From NCBI GenBank assembly GCA_027625915.1, contig JANTQA010000051.1, positions 1,488,501-1,552,500 of the forward strand: a DNA stretch of 64,000 bases, in the 5' to 3' direction. The translations under genes were made by a program, and so were the position numbers. Of the stretch, positions 1 through 10,868 are shown in pieces; position 1 is the stretch's first letter, and every line of letters starts with the position of its first letter. The notes beneath the pieces were generated by a model that made no database searches, had not been told where the DNA came from, and saw nothing but the letters and a program-made list of their open reading frames with translations. Source of the DNA: Anaeramoeba flamelloides (Eukaryota > Metamonada > Anaeramoebidae).

Positions 1-2672
1 ATTCAAAAAACAAAAAAAAAAAAAATTCAGGAGAATCTCATTGTAAAAAAATTCAATTAAAAAACAAAAGTTTTAAGGAATCTATTTTTTAAAAATAGAA
101 TGAAATCTTGTAGAGATCTTTAAATTTTTTTTTTGTTATTTGTGTTTTGTCTTAGGAAATGGAAGAGTAAACTTCATAAAAACAATTTATTTATTTGAGT
201 CAATTTTTTGAGATCCAAAATTCACATATATCCAATATAAAACCAAAAAAAGTAAACTTATTATTTTGATTAACAATTAAGTTAATTCTTGAAAATTCCG
301 GAGAAGTGTTTTTCGTTTTAGGTCAGAAAGTATTGTTTTTGAAAAAAAAATTTTGATTTTGTAATTATTTTTCATTAGTAATATTTCAATTTCTAATATT
401 AGCCAATAAAACTAATTGAAATTTCGGTGATTAGATAAATGAAAATATGATAGAAGATTAACAATTCTTTATCCATGAAATTGAGATCTATTTAGCAAAA
501 AATGTTTTTTATTCTTGAAAGTTTGAAAATAGTTGTTTTCTGGTTTTGAAAGAATCAAAAAAATAAAACTGAAAACAAATTTTCGAATTTGAAAAATTTT
601 TTTAACAAATTGTTTGGTCTTATCCACAAGAATCATATCAACAATTTAAATCATTTTTGGAATCAAAAAAAAATGATTTTGAATTTTTAGGTAAAATTAA
701 CTAATTCCCAAATATCTTTAATTAATATTTATTTTGAAAATTTGAATTTCATTCTAGAGCAAAAACATCGTTCATCAAAAAAATTTCTAAATTACTACAA
801 AACTTTAAAGGTTAAAACTATTCTTCTGAAAAAAAAAAACAAATATTTTCCAAAAGGTTCAATAAATCAATTTTTTTTTGCTTAACCAAAAGAATTATCT
901 CAAAAAAGAAAAAAAATCTTCAAATCATAAGTTAAGGCAATAAATGTTATTTGTTATATAATAATGAGGTAAATGGTAACAAAAGGGGTAAAAAATTTTT
1001 AGAATGTAAGAAATAAAATGAATATAATTGAGGTTTACTTTTTCTTAAAAAATGGAAAAAAAATTGGATCTCACAAAGAAATTTTACTAAATTTGGTTTC
1101 TTTGTTGATCAGAATTATTTGGTAGGTGAGATCAACAAAATTTTTATGTAGTGAATACACCAATAGAGTATTTTAAAATTTTTTTATGTAGTCGAAGAAG
1201 GCTGTTTACTTTAAAATAAAAGAGGATATGTTTTTTTTTTCTGATCAAATTATAACTTATTTACGTTTATTTTTCTTGTTCTTAAAATAAGATTACATTT
1301 CTCATTTTATTTGTTCATACAAATTATCAGAAATTAATAAAAATGAGATTTGAATAAAAAAAAAGTCTGGTAAATTTTTCTTTTTATTTTTCAAATACAA
1401 ATAACAAAACCAAGATCTTATTTATGGAAAATTTAAATTTTTTAAAAATAATAATTCATTTAAAGTTTTTAAATCGATTTGTTGATAGGATAATTAAATT
1501 TATGTGGCAATAAGTACTCTCTTCCATTTGGAAGTATATGTAAAAAATAATCTCATGTTGATTAATTATTCAAACATTCTCATAAAACAAAATTTTAAAT
1601 AATAAGTGAGTTCTTAAGGTTCACATGTTCGAAATTATATAATTCAAATAAAACAGAAAATATCTACAAAAATTGTTGTTGGTTTTGTCCTGATTTAAAA
1701 AAATGGAGTAAAATCTTTGATTTTACTTTATTTTTGGAAATTCTTGAAAACCACCGTTACCTTTATTTTAATTTTTGTTTTTGTTAGAAAATCAATAGAT
1801 TAGGGAACTTCAAAAAAAAAAAAAAAGCTCAATTGGTTTTTCATTAGTTTTCTATTTTTTTAGAAAATCAATAGATTTTCGTTAGGTTTTTTTGAGTTTT
1901 CTATTTATTTGGAAAATCAATCGAAAACTAAAAAAAAACTCAAAAAACCTAGAAGATTTTCGAAATAAAATAGAAAACCTCAAAAAAACCTAGAACCATT
2001 CACAAATAAAAAAAAAAACTCAAGAAAAGTTTGACACTGGTTGGTATATGACAACATTCTACCACACCCAATAGCGCACCCAGTATTCCATAATTTGAAT
2101 TAGAAATATTATTAAACTGAAGGAGAGATGATCAATTCTCTCAATAGTTAGATCCATCTCATATAAATTAAAAAGGATTTCGATCTTATTAGAGTATAGT
2201 CATATAATAGTAAAAAAAGATTCGAAATATGTCAGATGATTTCTGAAAAGAATTATGGGTTCTATGGAGCATAACCATGTTTTTTTATTAAAATTACACC
2301 TTGATACCTTTTTGAGTAAAGTATTGAATATCAGAAATAATTCGATTGTGAAAATTGAAAACCCAACTTTCAGATTGCCTGTTTGATTGTTTATCACAAG
2401 CCCATTATCGTTTCTCTTCAAATTGATTTCTTTTTTTAGCTTTTCATTGAAAAAGTTTTTAAATTTTGCCAATAAAAATGTTTTTTAATTAATAAGTATT
2501 TTTCATTATTGCTTAAATAATAGATAAAGTAAAAAAACAAATAAAAAAAATTCAAATTACGAATAAATATAAATATATATATATATATATAATGATGTAT
2601 TTATTTTTATATTTTCATTTTTTTAATCTATCAAACAAAAAATTAATTATTATTTATTATCTGATTATTATT
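1..2672. other. AT-rich intergenic DNA
   Basis: No gene is recognised here. The stretch is poly-A/T-rich, with a short tandem echo (AAAATTTTTATGTAGT) near 1138 and 1178 and an inverted-repeat cluster at 1784-2000. A 90-codon minus-strand frame at 2200-2472 has the composition of chance AT-rich ORFs (Phe, Lys, Asn, Ile, Leu) and no motif, so it is not called. The last ~200 bases are the 3' flank of the kinase gene and include a TA array around 2574-2590. Confidence 0.6.
1784..2000. repeat. Cluster of direct and inverted repeats
   Basis: AGAAAATCAATAGATT occurs twice, at 1786 and 1862. GTTAGGTTTTTTTGAG at 1881 is matched by near-perfect reverse complements at about 1934-1950 and 1967-1994. The block could fold into alternative hairpins. 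It may be a decayed foldback transposon; I found no clear target-site duplication. Confidence 0.5.
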
Positions 2673-5052
2673 TTAATTTTTCATAAAATTTTCGTTGTCA
2701 TCCATGTTCAAATTATTTATATTTTGGTTGTGATTTTGATTTTGTTTGACTTCATTTAGAATTTCCTGATCTAATTCAAAAATGTCTTCATAAGAATCAG
2801 AATCTTCGTCGCTGCTTTGGCCAAGATATAGGGTTTCGAGGTCATTTTTCATGCTTTGTTTGAGAGGATTGATTCTTTCAAAATAAAAGCCAGGGAAAGC
2901 ATTTTTAGCTAATAAGGAATGAGTATTTTCTGTAAAATCTTCTTCGTCGTTTTCAATTACTTGGTTTGTTAAATTGGAATCAAAACAGGAAATATCATTA
3001 GGGTCTTCTTGAACAATTGGCTTAAATGGGGGCGCAATTTTTTTGATACTTAATTTTTTCCAATCAATTTTTTTAAAAAAATTATGTTTTTTAATTTCAT
3101 CAAACCCTTTTGAGCCTAATCTATTCAGAGGGTCCTTTTGTAAAAAGCCTTTAATTAAGTCTGTTGCGTCTTCAGATTGATAATTTGGATAAGTTGGTTC
3201 CTTATGAAGAATAGCCATAAACATTTTATTCCGGTTTTCTGCTACAAACGGTGGTCTTCCCGTTAACATTTCATATATTAACACACCAATGGTCCAATAA
3301 TCAACAGATTTTCCATATGAATTCCTTTTTAAGACTTCGGGTGCAAAATACGCGGGGGTACCACAAAATGTATTTGTTTTTTGGTCTTCTTTTTCGTTTT
3401 TTTCATCATTCCCCTTGTTATCTTTGTTCCCTTCACCCCCACTGAAACTTACCCCTGATTTGGCTAACCCAAAATCAGTTAATTTAATATGCCCATCTTC
3501 GTTCAGTAAGACATTTTCCGGTTTAAGATCTCGATAAACAATATTTCTCTTATGTAAATATTCAATTGCCAAAATAATTTCGGCAATATAAAACATCGCT
3601 AACGATTCCGGGAATCTTCCTCTACCAGCTCTATTAATGATGATTATGATCATTTTTATTATTAATATTATTAAAAATTGTTTATTATTATTATTATTAT
3701 ATTAGAATTTTGATTATAATTAATTAAAGAAAAATAAAAATAATTTATTTTTTTTTTATTGAAAACAAATATCCAAAATTAATTATAATATGAATAGTAC
3801 AAGTCATTTTCAAAAATTTATACAACGTATCTCAAAATATATTTAACAATTTATATGCGCCTTTAGTTAGAGATGAATTATTTAACTTTTCAATGTTTAA
3901 ATAACTACTTTTGTGAATTTATTAAAATTTCTTTATTCCTCTATTTAAAATATTTTGGTAAAGTTGTTTTAAAAAAAGACAGGGTTAAAAAGTGTTAATC
4001 TAAAATTTTCAAATAGTGAATCAAACAGTTTGAAGATCACTTTTCTAAAAGAAAATTTTTTCAGTATTATTGATTTTAAAGTACTTTTATAAAAGGTTAT
4101 AACTTCCCAATTAAAATATAAAAACAAAAACAACTATTTTTTATTTTTATATTTTTTTTTTTTTTGAAAATAACTGATTTTATATTAAGAGAAGTAAACT
4201 TCCTATTTTTCTTTAAAAGAAAAACAAATAAAAAGTATTCTTAAACTTGAAAGGGGCAGAAAAAAAAAATAGACGGAATGAATTTTCCATTTGATTAAAT
4301 ATCAATATTTTTCAAGTTATTAATTCATAGGAATAATAACAGGTTTTTAGCAAAATAAATTAACTTTTTTTTTAATATTTTTTCTTTTTTAAATTAACTT
4401 TTTTTAAGTTTTCTGTTTCAAATTAATTGTTTTGAAGTGTTACTATGATAGTGAATATTATCTGATCAAGAACTTTTTTGGGAGGAGGTTTTGGAAAAAA
4501 AGAGAAAAAAATATTTAAAAGATACAGGTATTTTTGTGTTATAGAATTTAATTGGTGCTTTAAAAAACAAATGGAAAACTTCTAAAAGCATCCCAAAACA
4601 GAGCTATGTTTTTTTTTTTTTTGATTACTAACCATTGACTAAATAAAAACAAAAAGAAAAAAAATACATAATTGGTATTGGAAAATATATAATTAATATT
4701 AAAGTATTAATAAATTCACTTACCTCCTTAAATGAAAGAACAATTCACCGCCTTTAACAAAATCTAAAACTAAAAATAATTTGTGTTCAGTTTGAAAGGA
4801 ATAATGAAGGGTAACAATAAATGGGTGTGAGATTGTTGATAATATTAGTTGTTCTGTTCTGGTGTGGTCAACTTGCTTTCTTTCATATAATTCACCTTTG
4901 ACTAAAACCTTCATTGCATATATATTTTTGGTAATTTTATGTTGGACTTGATATACTTTTCCATAGCTTCCTTTCCCAATTACACTTAAATAATTAAAAG
5001 ATTCTGGTTTTGTTTTAAATTCCTTTTTGTGGTAGGGACAATGTGGTTCCAT
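2673..5052 (-). CDS. AGC-family serine/threonine protein kinase (S6K/SGK/AKT-like)
   Basis: Two exons: 5052..4724 and about 3630..2673, giving about 428 residues. The N-lobe has glycine loop GKGSYGKV (26-33), catalytic Lys48 in YAMKV and helix-C Glu67. The C-lobe has YRDLKPEN (Asp144), DFG (Asp162), TFCGTPAYFAPE and a PPFKP-containing AGC C-tail. YRD, TFCGTP and PPFKP place it in the AGC group. There is no PH or C2 domain; only about 20 residues precede the kinase fold. Relative to AKT, the activation segment has about 19 extra Lys/Glu/Asn-rich residues. The tail holds FPGFYF, a hydrophobic-motif-like site with Tyr where Ser/Thr is usual. The intron donor is GTAAGT; two AG acceptors 9 nt apart (exon start 3630 or 3621) both keep frame. 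An in-frame upstream ATG at 5097 would add 15 hydrophobic residues; 5052 is preferred. Exact subfamily is not assigned. Confidence 0.9.
3631..4723 (-). other. ~1.1-kb intron of the kinase gene
   Basis: It joins HLRR at the end of the N-lobe to GRFPES of the C-lobe, so no kinase sequence is missing. Donor GTAAGTG at 4723; acceptor TTAATAG at 3631 or GGTAG at 3622. The interior is low-complexity AT-rich DNA with no recognised exon or gene. Confidence 0.8.
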
Positions 5053-6689
5053 AGTAACAAGAAGATAGAAAGGACGGAAGAAAAGACAAAATAACAAAAG
5101 GGGGGAAGAAAAGTTTGGTTAAATTAAATTGATATCAAAAGGGAATTTGAAAAAATATAATTATAATAAAAAAAAATATCAGATCCCATTCAAAAAAATT
5201 GTTCTAAATATTGATTTTGACATGTTTTATGATATGTGTTTTTTTTATTTCTTTTAACAAATAAAGAATTCAAAAAATAAATTCTCTTATTTTAAAAATC
5301 AAACATCTTATAAATTATTAATACAAGCTGAGTATTAGTTTATTATCTTTAAAATCCCAATTAAGCAAGATGGTTCAAAAACATTTTTTAAAGGTATGTC
5401 ACCTTCTAAAAAAAGCAATGTGAATTTAACCGTTTTTTTTTTTTTTTTTTTTTTTTTCACATTTATTGAAAACATCTTCCCTTTTTAAATCTTGGGGTTA
5501 ACTTCCTTTTCATTCCAACTGGACTGTTATTTCTTGATTATACTCAAAAAATTCTCAAATAATCTCACTTCGCTTTTCAAATACTTTATTGTCATTCTAC
5601 TTTGATTTTTATTTCTTCAAAATATTATTAGTTTTCAAAATTAAAAAAACTTTTAAAACAAACATTGGGTATGTACTTTTAAAAGATAAATAAATAATGA
5701 ATTGAAAATAATAACTAATTTTTTTAAATATATATATATATATATAAATTTTTGTAAATTGAAAATTATTTTATACAATAAGTAAAAGATTGTTGTCTAA
5801 TTTTTATTACTATTATTATTATTTAGAAATATGTTATCTTGATTAAAATTTAAATTGATACTTTAATACCTATGAAAATTCTAATAAAAAAAATATTAAT
5901 TTTTTCCTTGATGTATTTATATCGGCAAAATAACTAATTTCAAAAATAAGCATATTTTAATCTTTTTGATCTTATTTAGATTCAAGTTAAAGAATTATTA
6001 AAAATTTAATTGGTATATTGTGAATGTTTATTGATTGATAGAATTAAATAATAATAAATTTAGTAATCTTTTATAATTCATAATTTTTTTTTTGGTATAA
6101 AATTTGAATAATTTGCTAAACAATATTTAGTATTTTTTAGTTTATTTTTACGGTAAACTCGGTGTAGCAAGTATTAATATATGAAAATAACAAAGTATGG
6201 ACTTTTTTCCAAAATTATTTAACTTTTTAAAAGTTAAAAAAAAAATATTCCATTATTGATTTAAAAAAAAAAGTTAAAAATGTTTTTTAATTTTAAGCAT
6301 ACCCCAAAAAGAAAAATAATTTCAATTAAAAGGAAAAAACAAATTAATTTAAGAAATAATTTATCATTTTATTATTAATTAGCTGGATCAAAAAATACAA
6401 TTTAGATCTTATTTTATATAGGAATATGACAAGTTTTCTTGGAAGTCTCAAAAATAGTCAGATTTTGAATTAAATTTTTAATAATTGATCAATAAAAGAA
6501 ATTTAGATTTCTATATACATTATAATATTTTCAAAAAAAATTAATTTATTGAAATCATAAAATCTATTTTAAAAAGAAATTTGGGCATTCAGAACTCAAA
6601 TAATAGGATTTTATGAATTTATTATTTTTCGTTTTTCTACCTGAAAAAATTTTCTTTAAAAGGAATTTTTTTTTAAAAAAAAAGGTAAT

Positions 6690-7562
6690 TACCATTGTGA
6701 AAAAAATTTGGGTCATTAAAAAAAATTGTGTAATTCAAAAATTTGTTTTCGTTTTTTAAATAGTAAATCTTAGTAAAATGATTTTTGATCAAAGTAAAAT
6801 TTTAATACAAATCTTACATTTAAGAAAAACCCAAGTCATTATCAATTATAATTTTCAAAAGTAATATTATTTCGTTGCATTTTGAAACTTTTAAACTCCT
6901 TTGGAATGCTAAAAATACACAAAATGAATTTTAATTGCACACTTTATTAAAAATGTTAATTTTTTTTTTATTAGATTAGATTTCAAGATCGAGTTAGTGA
7001 TTGTTTGGGAAGACCAAAAATGAATAATTGTTTTAAATTAAGGTTTTTTCTATGTGGATTTTTTGAATTTAAATGATTTTTAAAATCTTAATATTTCGTT
7101 ATTTTGAAGTTTTGTTTGTAAAAAATTATTGAAAATTAATCTCTTTTGTAATAATATCTTTTTAGGAAGATTGTTTGATTGGGTTCGGTTTAAAGGGGTA
7201 TTTATGATTAACCTCGATAAATTCGCGTTATCTAACAATGATAAATATCTTATTGAATTAATAGATTTGAATAGTTCTTCATAAATCGGTATCTTGCTTT
7301 TCGTAAAGTTTGTAATTAAAATTCATTTTGTGTATTTTTAGTGTTCCAAAGGAATTCAAAAGTTTCAAAATGCAACGAAATGATATTACTTTTGAAAATT
7401 ATAATTGATAATGACTTGGGTTTTTCTTAAATGTAAGATTTGTTAATAAAATTTTACTTTGATCAAAAATCATTTTACTAAGATTTATTATTTGAAAAAC
7501 AAAATCAAATTTTTGAATGACACAATTTTTTTTAATGACCCAAATTTTTTTCACAATGGTTA
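6690..7562. mobile_element. Foldback element with ~250-bp terminal inverted repeats
   Basis: The left arm (about 6690-6940) begins ACCATTGTGAAAAAAATTTG. The right arm (about 7312-7560) ends in its reverse complement, CAAATTTTTTTCACAATGGT. Homology continues along both arms, for example GATTTTTGATCAAAGTAAAA at 6780 and its complement near 7460, with scattered mismatches. The arms enclose about 370 bp of unrelated sequence that includes a short open frame (7168-7284, ending SNNDKYLIELIDLNSSS). Long arms around a short core suggest a non-autonomous or deleted DNA transposon. The superfamily is not clear; no sure target duplication was seen. Confidence 0.75.
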
Positions 7563-7713
7563 AAAAATAATATTGTGTAATCTTTTGAATTTTATTTACA
7601 ATTTGGTTTTCTATTCAAAATAATTGTTTGACTTTTTCAATTTTCTCGATTTTCAGTCGAATTTCCAACTGATCAAAAACAATAGATGAAGTTGAAGATT
7701 TTTTTGGTTGTGA

Positions 7714-8088
7714 CACAATTGTAAATATGAATGTTGTAAAAAATAGATTTTTTACAATTTTTCAAAATAAATAAAGTAGATCATGCATTTATCCAAATTT
7801 CGATAATAGTAAACGAAACGTCTGTTTTGATTTTTGAGCTCAAAGGAATTTTCAATATAAAATCGTTTGGTATTACCAATACTATTATTGAAAAATGATT
7901 TTTTTATTAAAAATTGAAAGATTGGTATTTACCAAATTATTTTTTGATTAAAATTATTATTAGTTTTCCAAGATAATCGGATGTTATATTTAATATTACC
8001 AAAATTTGGATAAATGCATGATCCTCTTTATTTATTTTGAAAAATTGTAAAAAATCTATTTTTTACAACATTCATATTTACACTTGTG
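7714..8088. mobile_element. Foldback element with ~88-bp arms
   Basis: The left arm (about 7714-7802) contains GTAAATATGAATGTTGTAAA and GATCATGCATTTATCCAAAT. The right arm (about 8000-8088) carries both as reverse complements in mirrored order. The ~195-bp loop holds a further small symmetry around TTTGGTATTACC and GGTATTTACC. It lies 150 bp from the element at 6690-7562 but its arms differ, so it is a separate insertion or family. Typical MITE architecture; no coding capacity. Confidence 0.75.
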
Positions 8089-9873
8089 GATTTAAAGGGG
8101 GGGAAACAACCAAAAAAAAAAAAAAAAATGTAAATAAGTTGTCTAAAAGTCATTTAGAATATTTTTGGTTCATTTTTTGAAAAATTTATTTAAATTGTTT
8201 TTGATGAATTATTTATAGATTAAAGTATACTCATTTTCTTTAAGATAAGATAGAAGAAAAAAATAAAAAAATAAAAAGAAAAAATGAAAAATAATTTCAA
8301 AATAAATAAAAATATCATATAAATTATAAGTTTAAGAAGTTATAAATACGAAAATTGGTTTTGGATTCAAATGTTGAGATACGGTCCATAACTGCCCAAT
8401 AAAAACTCTTAAACATACAATCCAATTAAAAATATTTTATTCAATTATTAAATAATTAAATGAGGTTTATTAAAAAGATTCAAAGTCTTGTTTTGTTTCT
8501 TTGTAGTTTGTATTTTAAGTAGTTTTGGTTTTATATCGTTTTTGTAATTTTTTCTATAATTTTGTATAATGGAACAACAAAAAAATTGGATTTTCCTTAC
8601 TTCAATAAAACATTATTTCAATAGGCCTATTACTAATTTACAAATGAGAAATGAGGACAATCCCACTTAAATTTAAAAAAAAATCAAGAAGAATTATCTA
8701 CAAATAACTCTACAATTAAGAGTTTCCATGGACTATTTGAAATTGATTTTTTTTATAATATTTTGTATTCTTTTAAATGCTTTTAACAATCTTAAGTGGT
8801 TAAAGACAAATATTAAATATTTTGAAAGAATATCTAAACAATTGATTTTGTAAACCGGAGTTTTCAGATTGACTATTTTTTTTAAAACAATAATAATAAT
8901 CTTCAAAAAAATGAGAATTTTTGAGAAAAGGATAATTTTGCTAAAAATCTCCTAATGTTTTGAGATCCAATTAGTACTTATCTTAACCTGGGAAATAGTT
9001 AAGGGATATTTATATTATATGTCTGTGGGTATTAAAATACAATGCATCTACAAATTAAAATCATTTGAAAGAATGACAGTTATGGGAAAGTCAAAATAAT
9101 GGTTTTTCAGAACTTTAAAGAAAATATTTATTGATAACAAAAACTTTAAAATTATTTGATTAGAAAAGTTCAATAAGGGGAAAAAAAAAAAAAAATGATT
9201 TTTAAATTTACACTTTTTAGTTTGAAAATTCATTAAAGGATATCAACACATATGAAGAAAACTCTATGGTGATTGAAAATAATTTGAATATAACTAGCAG
9301 CTGAAGGAAATTTTGATTTTCAAACCTTTTTCGGTAAGTTTTCGATTTATTTTGCAGATTTTTAGGTTTTATTCAAATGAAAAAATTTCGAAAAAAAAAC
9401 CCAAATTTTAAATTTGAACCATGATTTTTGGGCTTATCATTCTTTTAAGTCTCCAAATATGTTTTTTATCATAAAATTAATTTTTAAATGCACTGGAATT
9501 TTGATAGTCCTTAAAAAATGTGTTGAACTTTTTTTCCTGTTTCACTTTTTATTCACAAGGGTTAATTTTTAAATGTGATGAAGAAAAAACAAACAACGGT
9601 ATTTAACTTTAAAGTCAGGGTACAATTTTTCAATTTGTCTTCTTTTTCGAAATTCGTTCTATTGTAATTTTGAACTAAGCCCATTTATTCAATTTTGCTT
9701 TTTTTCCTCCAAATAAAAAGTTTTTAAAGGTTAACACATTTCTCATTGTCTTTGAATTTCAAATGCAAGATTTAAACGAAGTCACTCAAATGAAAAGAAA
9801 ACGAGAAAAACACTTTTTAACCGCTTTAAAATTCAAAAACAAGTTTTTGAAAAAAAAGAGAAAATTGAAAAAA

Positions 9874-10868
9874 TTAAAAAAAAAGGAAAAATGAACAAAC
9901 ATCCACAAAGCTAAAAGTTGTTTCTAATGATCTAGGAACACTTTTGATTCGACTAAATTTTTTTTTTGGGAATTTGCCTAAATTTAACGAATTAAAAGCC
10001 TCAATAATTCTTTCCACTTGATTTTCTTCTTCGCATTCAAATTTAAAACGATGTAATGCTGTTAGGATAAACGTTGGTGAATTTTCCTTTGTTTTTGTAA
10101 CACTAATTTGTTTGTCGATTGAAATTTTGTTAATTTGTTAGGTTTTTTTTTTTTTTTTCGTTTATTTTTTGGATTGAAGACCCAATAGTAAAAAATATGG
10201 GGAAAAAGAAAAGTGTTACCAAATTCCAAAAGAGAAATTAATTCGTTCAAGTTAAAAGTAAATAAAAAATGGAAAAAAGTTTTATTCAAATTACCTATAA
10301 ATATCCTCAGCCTTTACAAACCATTTTGTGCCTTTACCTGACAAGTTACTAACACCGCTTGACGAACATCGAAGTGTTCTATTTTTGATGATTAAAAGAA
10401 ATTATAAGAACAAAAGCAAAATAAAAAAAATAAAGGATAATTCATATTTATAGTAGTTAAAAAATTTGAGGAATCAACAAACGGACAATTACCTTTTTTG
10501 TCGTTTCCCATAGGAGTTAATTTTCACGACTTTGAAGTCAATATTTGCACCACTGTGAAGCGGAACATTTTTTTTTTTCATTGCAAATCTTCCAAATTTC
10601 TTACGACGCGCAGGCCAATACATTGGATTTTTATTCTTACTACTTTAAGCGTTAAATTGAAATACAACATGGATCAGTTTTGTTTTAGAAACAAGATTAA
10701 TTTTTGATTTAAAAATGTTGAATTTTAACCTTCATTAAATTGTTAAAGAAAAAAGAGAAAAAAAAAAAAAAAAGGATCGTTTAAAACAATTCAAAAGTGT
10801 TACTTGGTTTTGTCATTACTACTCATGTTGATCTGTCGTTCTGTGTTTTCATTTTTTTTTCGACTCAT
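9874..10868 (-). CDS. Small PH-like domain protein, four exons
   Basis: Exons 10868..10804, 10639..10493, 10378..10295 and 10102..9874 give 174 residues. The three introns (164, 114 and 192 nt) begin GTAACA, GTAATTG and GTAATTT and end in TAG. All three are phase 2, which supports the chain. The first ~45 residues are Lys/Asn/Arg-rich (PARRKKFGRF at 31-40). Residues about 55-138 read as a PH-like barrel plus helix: DFKVVKINSYGKRQKRTLRC, then TKWFVKAEDIY, TFILTALHRFKFEC and a final helix EENQVERIIEAFNSL. This pattern resembles compact lipid-binding PH-like folds such as the myosin-I TH1 or RME-8 N-terminal type. The helix lacks the usual PH tryptophan. A shorter start at Met28 (10623) is possible. 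Function is inferred only: membrane or protein docking. The family is not identified. Confidence 0.65.

Larger units (their letters stand above)
5053..9873. other. Intergenic DNA carrying two foldback elements
   Basis: Apart from the foldback elements at 6690-7562 and 7714-8088 it is simple AT-rich sequence. It includes a T-run near 5432-5457, a TA array at about 5728-5745 and a G-run at about 8096-8103. No gene is recognised; a 61-codon frame at 9048-9233 is Phe/Asn-rich and motif-free. Confidence 0.55.

Noticed and set aside
2200..2472. 90-codon minus-strand frame downstream of the kinase
   Set aside because: Phe/Asn/Lys/Ile composition of a chance AT-rich ORF; no motif and no splice partner.
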